A stretch of 8,743 nucleotides of DNA. Origin: Chloroflexota bacterium. GTDB lineage: Bacteria; Chloroflexota; Dehalococcoidia; Lucifugimonadales; Lucifugimonadaceae. The notes below the pieces were generated by a model. The model was given only the letters and a program-made list of their open reading frames with translations. It was not told the DNA's origin and searched no databases. The position numbers were made by a program, and so were the translations under genes. Shown in pieces: positions 6,666 to 8,743 of the stretch; the stretch's first letter is position 1, and the number at the start of each line of letters is the position of its first letter. The stretch lies in NCBI GenBank assembly GCA_009837685.1, contig VXTA01000049.1, positions 5,162-13,904 of the forward strand, given 5' to 3'.

Positions 6666-6704
6666 AGATCATGATCTGACGTTCGCCCGTCAGTGGGCGA
6701 AGTC
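6666..6704. terminator. Palindrome plus overlapping hairpins between lgt and recJ
   Basis: Three dyads fill much of the 75-bp convergent gap. AGATCATGATCT (6666-6677) is a perfect 12-bp palindrome. TTCGCCC (6682-6688) pairs with GGGCGAA (6695-6701) around a 6-nt loop, and GAC/GTC (6678-6680 with 6702-6704) extends the stem past a bulged G. Alternatively CTGACG (6676-6681) pairs with CGTCAG (6688-6693). The last two share bases and exclude each other. No T-run follows on either strand. Its place makes a bidirectional terminator plausible. Confidence 0.4.
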
Positions 6705-6736
6705 GTTAACAGCTGGAAATTGCTTGACCGCGTTGC

Positions 6737-8524
6737 TCACTGACTAGCCGCAATATCGTGCAGCCTAAGCTCTCTACGCCGATTGCCTCGGTAGTAGTCT
6801 GTTTTTAGGCTCACGACGGCATCTACTGCGCGAGTCGGAGGCAGGTTGTCCGCCATGCCGAAGCCTACTGCGCGGAATGACCGCCCCGTGTCGTCTCTCA
6901 ATGCCAGTCGGACATGGTCTTGGTTGCGCCCCATGTAGTTGATGTCTGCGCTGACAGCATTCCTGATCAGGAACAATGGCTCCGAGTTTCCAGTGCCGAA
7001 AGGAGCCATCATGTCGACGAATTCCCAGAGCGAGTGGCCGAGTTGGTGGAGTTCGAGTTCGACGTCGACAGTACGGATGACGCGCTCATCGACCGCGGTG
7101 CTTAGTTCTGACCAGGACATCTGGGTTTCGAGATGTGCTGTTATCTCCGGAATGAGCCCGGAATCCGCTGCGAACCCGGCCGCCGCTGCGTGTCCGCCGA
7201 AGCGATCGAGCTTGTTTGAGATCGCATCCAACGCACGATGTATGTCGAATCCCGGAACGCTTCGAGCGCTCGCCCGCGCGACACCGTCGATAACTTGATA
7301 CGCAAACGCTGGTGACGCGGAGTATTCCGATGCGTGACCCGCAAGCGGACCCAGAACGCCCATCGGCAACGTCGGATCCACCTCTATCGCCATCACGTTC
7401 CGACCATCGCCCACCATCGCATCGATCTGCGGTTGTGCCGTTCGCCACGCCTTGTCGGCGATGCTGCGACGTTTCCGATTCGCATCATCGAGATGGTTGG
7501 CTAACTGCATCGCTTGATAGATGTCTGTGGAGATAAGAAGCCGTAGACTCGGATCGGCAGAATCGATGCGACCGGGGGCATTCAGCCGCGGGGCCAACTG
7601 GAACGTCACGAACTCGGCGTCGTACGGCCCGTTGTGCCGTATCTTGCTGTTAATCAAACGTGTGAGTTCAATGAGTCCAGGGGGTGCCGCGTTGTCGAGT
7701 TGCCTGAGGCCTTGCCGGACTATGATGCGGTTGTCGCCGTGCAACTCTGTCTGGTCCGCTAAAGTGCCAACCGCCGCGAGAGGTAGCAGTTCAGAGGCCG
7801 GATCAAGTCCTGACTCTGCTAGAAGAGCCATCGCCAACTTGAAAGCCGTCGCCGCTCCGCAGTAGTCCGTCAATTCAACATCTTTAGACAGATGTCGGTT
7901 GACAATCGCGGCCGCATCAGGCAACTCATCGTCTAGCGGGATGTGATGGTCAGTAATGACTACGCGGATGCCGAGAACGTTGGCGTATTCGACCTCCTTG
8001 AAAGATGTGATACCGGTGTCGACAGTAATGATGACGCTGACACCTTGCTCCTTGAATGTTTCCAATGCCTCCATCGAGTTGCCATGACCCTCGATTTCAC
8101 GGTGGGGCAGGTGATACCTCGGCTCCACGCCAAGTTTGCGGAGCGTCAGGACGATGATCGCGGTCGCAGTGATTCCATCGGCGTCGAAATCACCGAGGAT
8201 GCCAATGCCTTCGCCATCGCGCACCGCACCGAGAATTACATCTACCGCCTGCGAAATACCCGGGAGAACGCTCGGCGGGTCCATCGCATCGAGACCGTCG
8301 TTCAAGAATGAATGCGCATCGGAGTCGGTCCGAATACCACGGTTGTAAAGTAGCGAGGATGCGATCGCGAGTGATCCGGCGGGGGCCTGATTGCTCAGCG
8401 AGAGATGGAATCCGTCAGGTGGCGGTTCAATGACGCGCCAGCGAGAGGTTATTGGTTGAAGGGGTGCCGGAGTTTCGACGACGCGTTGCGAATTGATTGA
8501 CGCGGCTCGTTGCCGCGAAATCAA
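6737..8524 (-). CDS. recJ: Single-stranded-DNA-specific exonuclease RecJ
   Basis: RecJ degrades single-stranded DNA 5' to 3' in recombination and repair, using two divalent metal ions. The 595-residue length is normal. The DHH domain has GDFDADG (111-117), TVDTG (168-172, D169), DHH (192-194) and GTLADQTEL (253-261, D257), followed by [10 protein letters not shown] (312-321). The DHHA1 domain ends in [10 protein letters not shown] (441-450). An OB-like domain (~480-590) begins near [12 protein letters not shown]. All expected metal ligands are present. One oddity is [11 protein letters not shown] at 387-397: the usual Trp-His before GVxG and the Arg of the ASR/AGR motif are absent. Translation appears to begin at a TTG (8524-8522) overlapping the fabF stop as TTGA. 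The next in-frame ATG, at residue 81, would cut into the fold. AAGGA within fabF, 9 nt upstream, supports coupled translation. Confidence 0.95.
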   Translation of the reverse strand: MISRQRAASINSQRVVETPAPLQPITSRWRVIEPPPDGFHLSLSNQAPAGSLAIASSLLYNRGIRTDSDAHSFLNDGLDAMDPPSVLPGISQAVDVILGAVRDGEGIGILGDFDADGITATAIIVLTLRKLGVEPRYHLPHREIEGHGNSMEALETFKEQGVSVIITVDTGITSFKEVEYANVLGIRVVITDHHIPLDDELPDAAAIVNRHLSKDVELTDYCGAATAFKLAMALLAESGLDPASELLPLAAVGTLADQTELHGDNRIIVRQGLRQLDNAAPPGLIELTRLINSKIRHNGPYDAEFVTFQLAPRLNAPGRIDSADPSLRLLISTDIYQAMQLANHLDDANRKRRSIADKAWRTAQPQIDAMVGDGRNVMAIEVDPTLPMGVLGPLAGHASEYSASPAFAYQVIDGVARASARSVPGFDIHRALDAISNKLDRFGGHAAAAGFAADSGLIPEITAHLETQMSWSELSTAVDERVIRTVDVELELHQLGHSLWEFVDMMAPFGTGNSEPLFLIRNAVSADINYMGRNQDHVRLALRDDTGRSFRAVGFGMADNLPPTRAVDAVVSLKTDYYRGNRRRELRLHDIAASQ

Positions 8525-8743
8525 TTCTCGAATTCCTTGAACAACACCGAAGCGTTGTGACCGCCGAAACCGAGCGAGTTGGACATCGCAACCGGCACGC
8601 GACCGCGCTTCGCCAAGTTCGGAACGTAGTCAAGGTCGCAATCGGGATCGGGGTTCTCAAGATTTATTGTCGGCGGAACAACCGATTCGGAGATGGCGAG
8701 CACTGCGAACGCGGCTTCGATACCACCGGCCGCGCCCAAAAGG
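8521..8743 (-). CDS. fabF: Beta-ketoacyl-ACP synthase II, C-terminal end (5' partial)
   Basis: Only the last 73 residues are in the window; the gene continues past the right edge. The visible part begins [10 protein letters not shown], the sequence that directly follows the catalytic KxMTGH histidine in FabF. It continues with [21 protein letters not shown] and the C-terminal [12 protein letters not shown] loop, which holds the gatekeeper Phe in FGG. These are diagnostic for KAS II, which condenses malonyl-ACP with acyl-ACP in fatty-acid elongation in the cytoplasm. The catalytic Cys and both His residues lie outside the window, so activity cannot be judged. The TTG at 8739-8737 is an internal Leu codon, not a start. 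The stop TGA (8523-8521) overlaps the recJ start. Confidence 0.95.
   Translation of the reverse strand, partial: LLGAAGGIEAAFAVLAISESVVPPTINLENPDPDCDLDYVPNLAKRGRVPVAMSNSLGFGGHNASVLFKEFEN
8534..8538 (-). promoter_or_regulatory. Ribosome binding site of recJ inside the end of fabF
   Basis: On the minus strand AAGGA (8538-8534) lies 9 nt before the TTG at 8524, inside the last fabF codons. It supports the non-ATG start and suggests that ribosomes finishing fabF reinitiate on recJ. Confidence 0.55.

Overview
The window is bacterial, gene-dense DNA holding eight protein-coding genes, two of them cut by the window edges. No gap reaches 300 bp; the longest is 188 bp. I see no rRNA, tRNA, insertion sequence, CRISPR array or phage gene. 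The gene set best fits a marine or host-associated Chloroflexota lineage (SAR202 / Dehalococcoidia-like). The reasons are a D-galactonate-dehydratase-like enolase-superfamily enzyme beside a sugar phosphate isomerase/epimerase, a secreted metzincin-like protein with CARDB-like repeats, and the style of the RecJ, XerD and Lgt proteins. This placement is an inference from resemblance, not a computed phylogeny.

Layout, left to right. Positions 1-1912 (+) hold most of a secreted metalloprotease-like protein whose 5' end lies outside the window. Positions 1951-3123 (-) encode a mandelate racemase / galactonate dehydratase family enzyme. It is divergent from the TIM-barrel sugar isomerase/epimerase at 3312-4235 (+). 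The 188-bp spacer holds two candidate promoters on opposite strands whose -35 boxes overlap. A small acidic three-helix membrane protein of unknown function (4263-4652, +) follows the epimerase by 27 bp. The right half is housekeeping: a XerD-like tyrosine recombinase (4677-5582, -), divergent from lgt (5756-6661, +); then recJ (6737-8524, -) and the C-terminal end of fabF (8521-8743, -), which overlap in a TTGA start/stop junction.

How the genes work together. The dehydratase and epimerase look like a small sugar or sugar-acid catabolic module under shared control; the substrate cannot be read from sequence. fabF and recJ look translationally coupled, joining fatty-acid elongation to DNA repair only by operon structure. 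Lgt lipidates prolipoproteins, XerD resolves chromosome dimers and RecJ degrades 5'-ended single-stranded DNA. All three convergent gene junctions carry short inverted repeats without U-tracts.

I found no clearly new multi-gene system. The most unusual items are the metzincin-like gene, with an off-register zinc motif and a possible LolA/LppX-like C-terminal domain; the overlapping divergent promoters; and the unrecognised acidic membrane protein.
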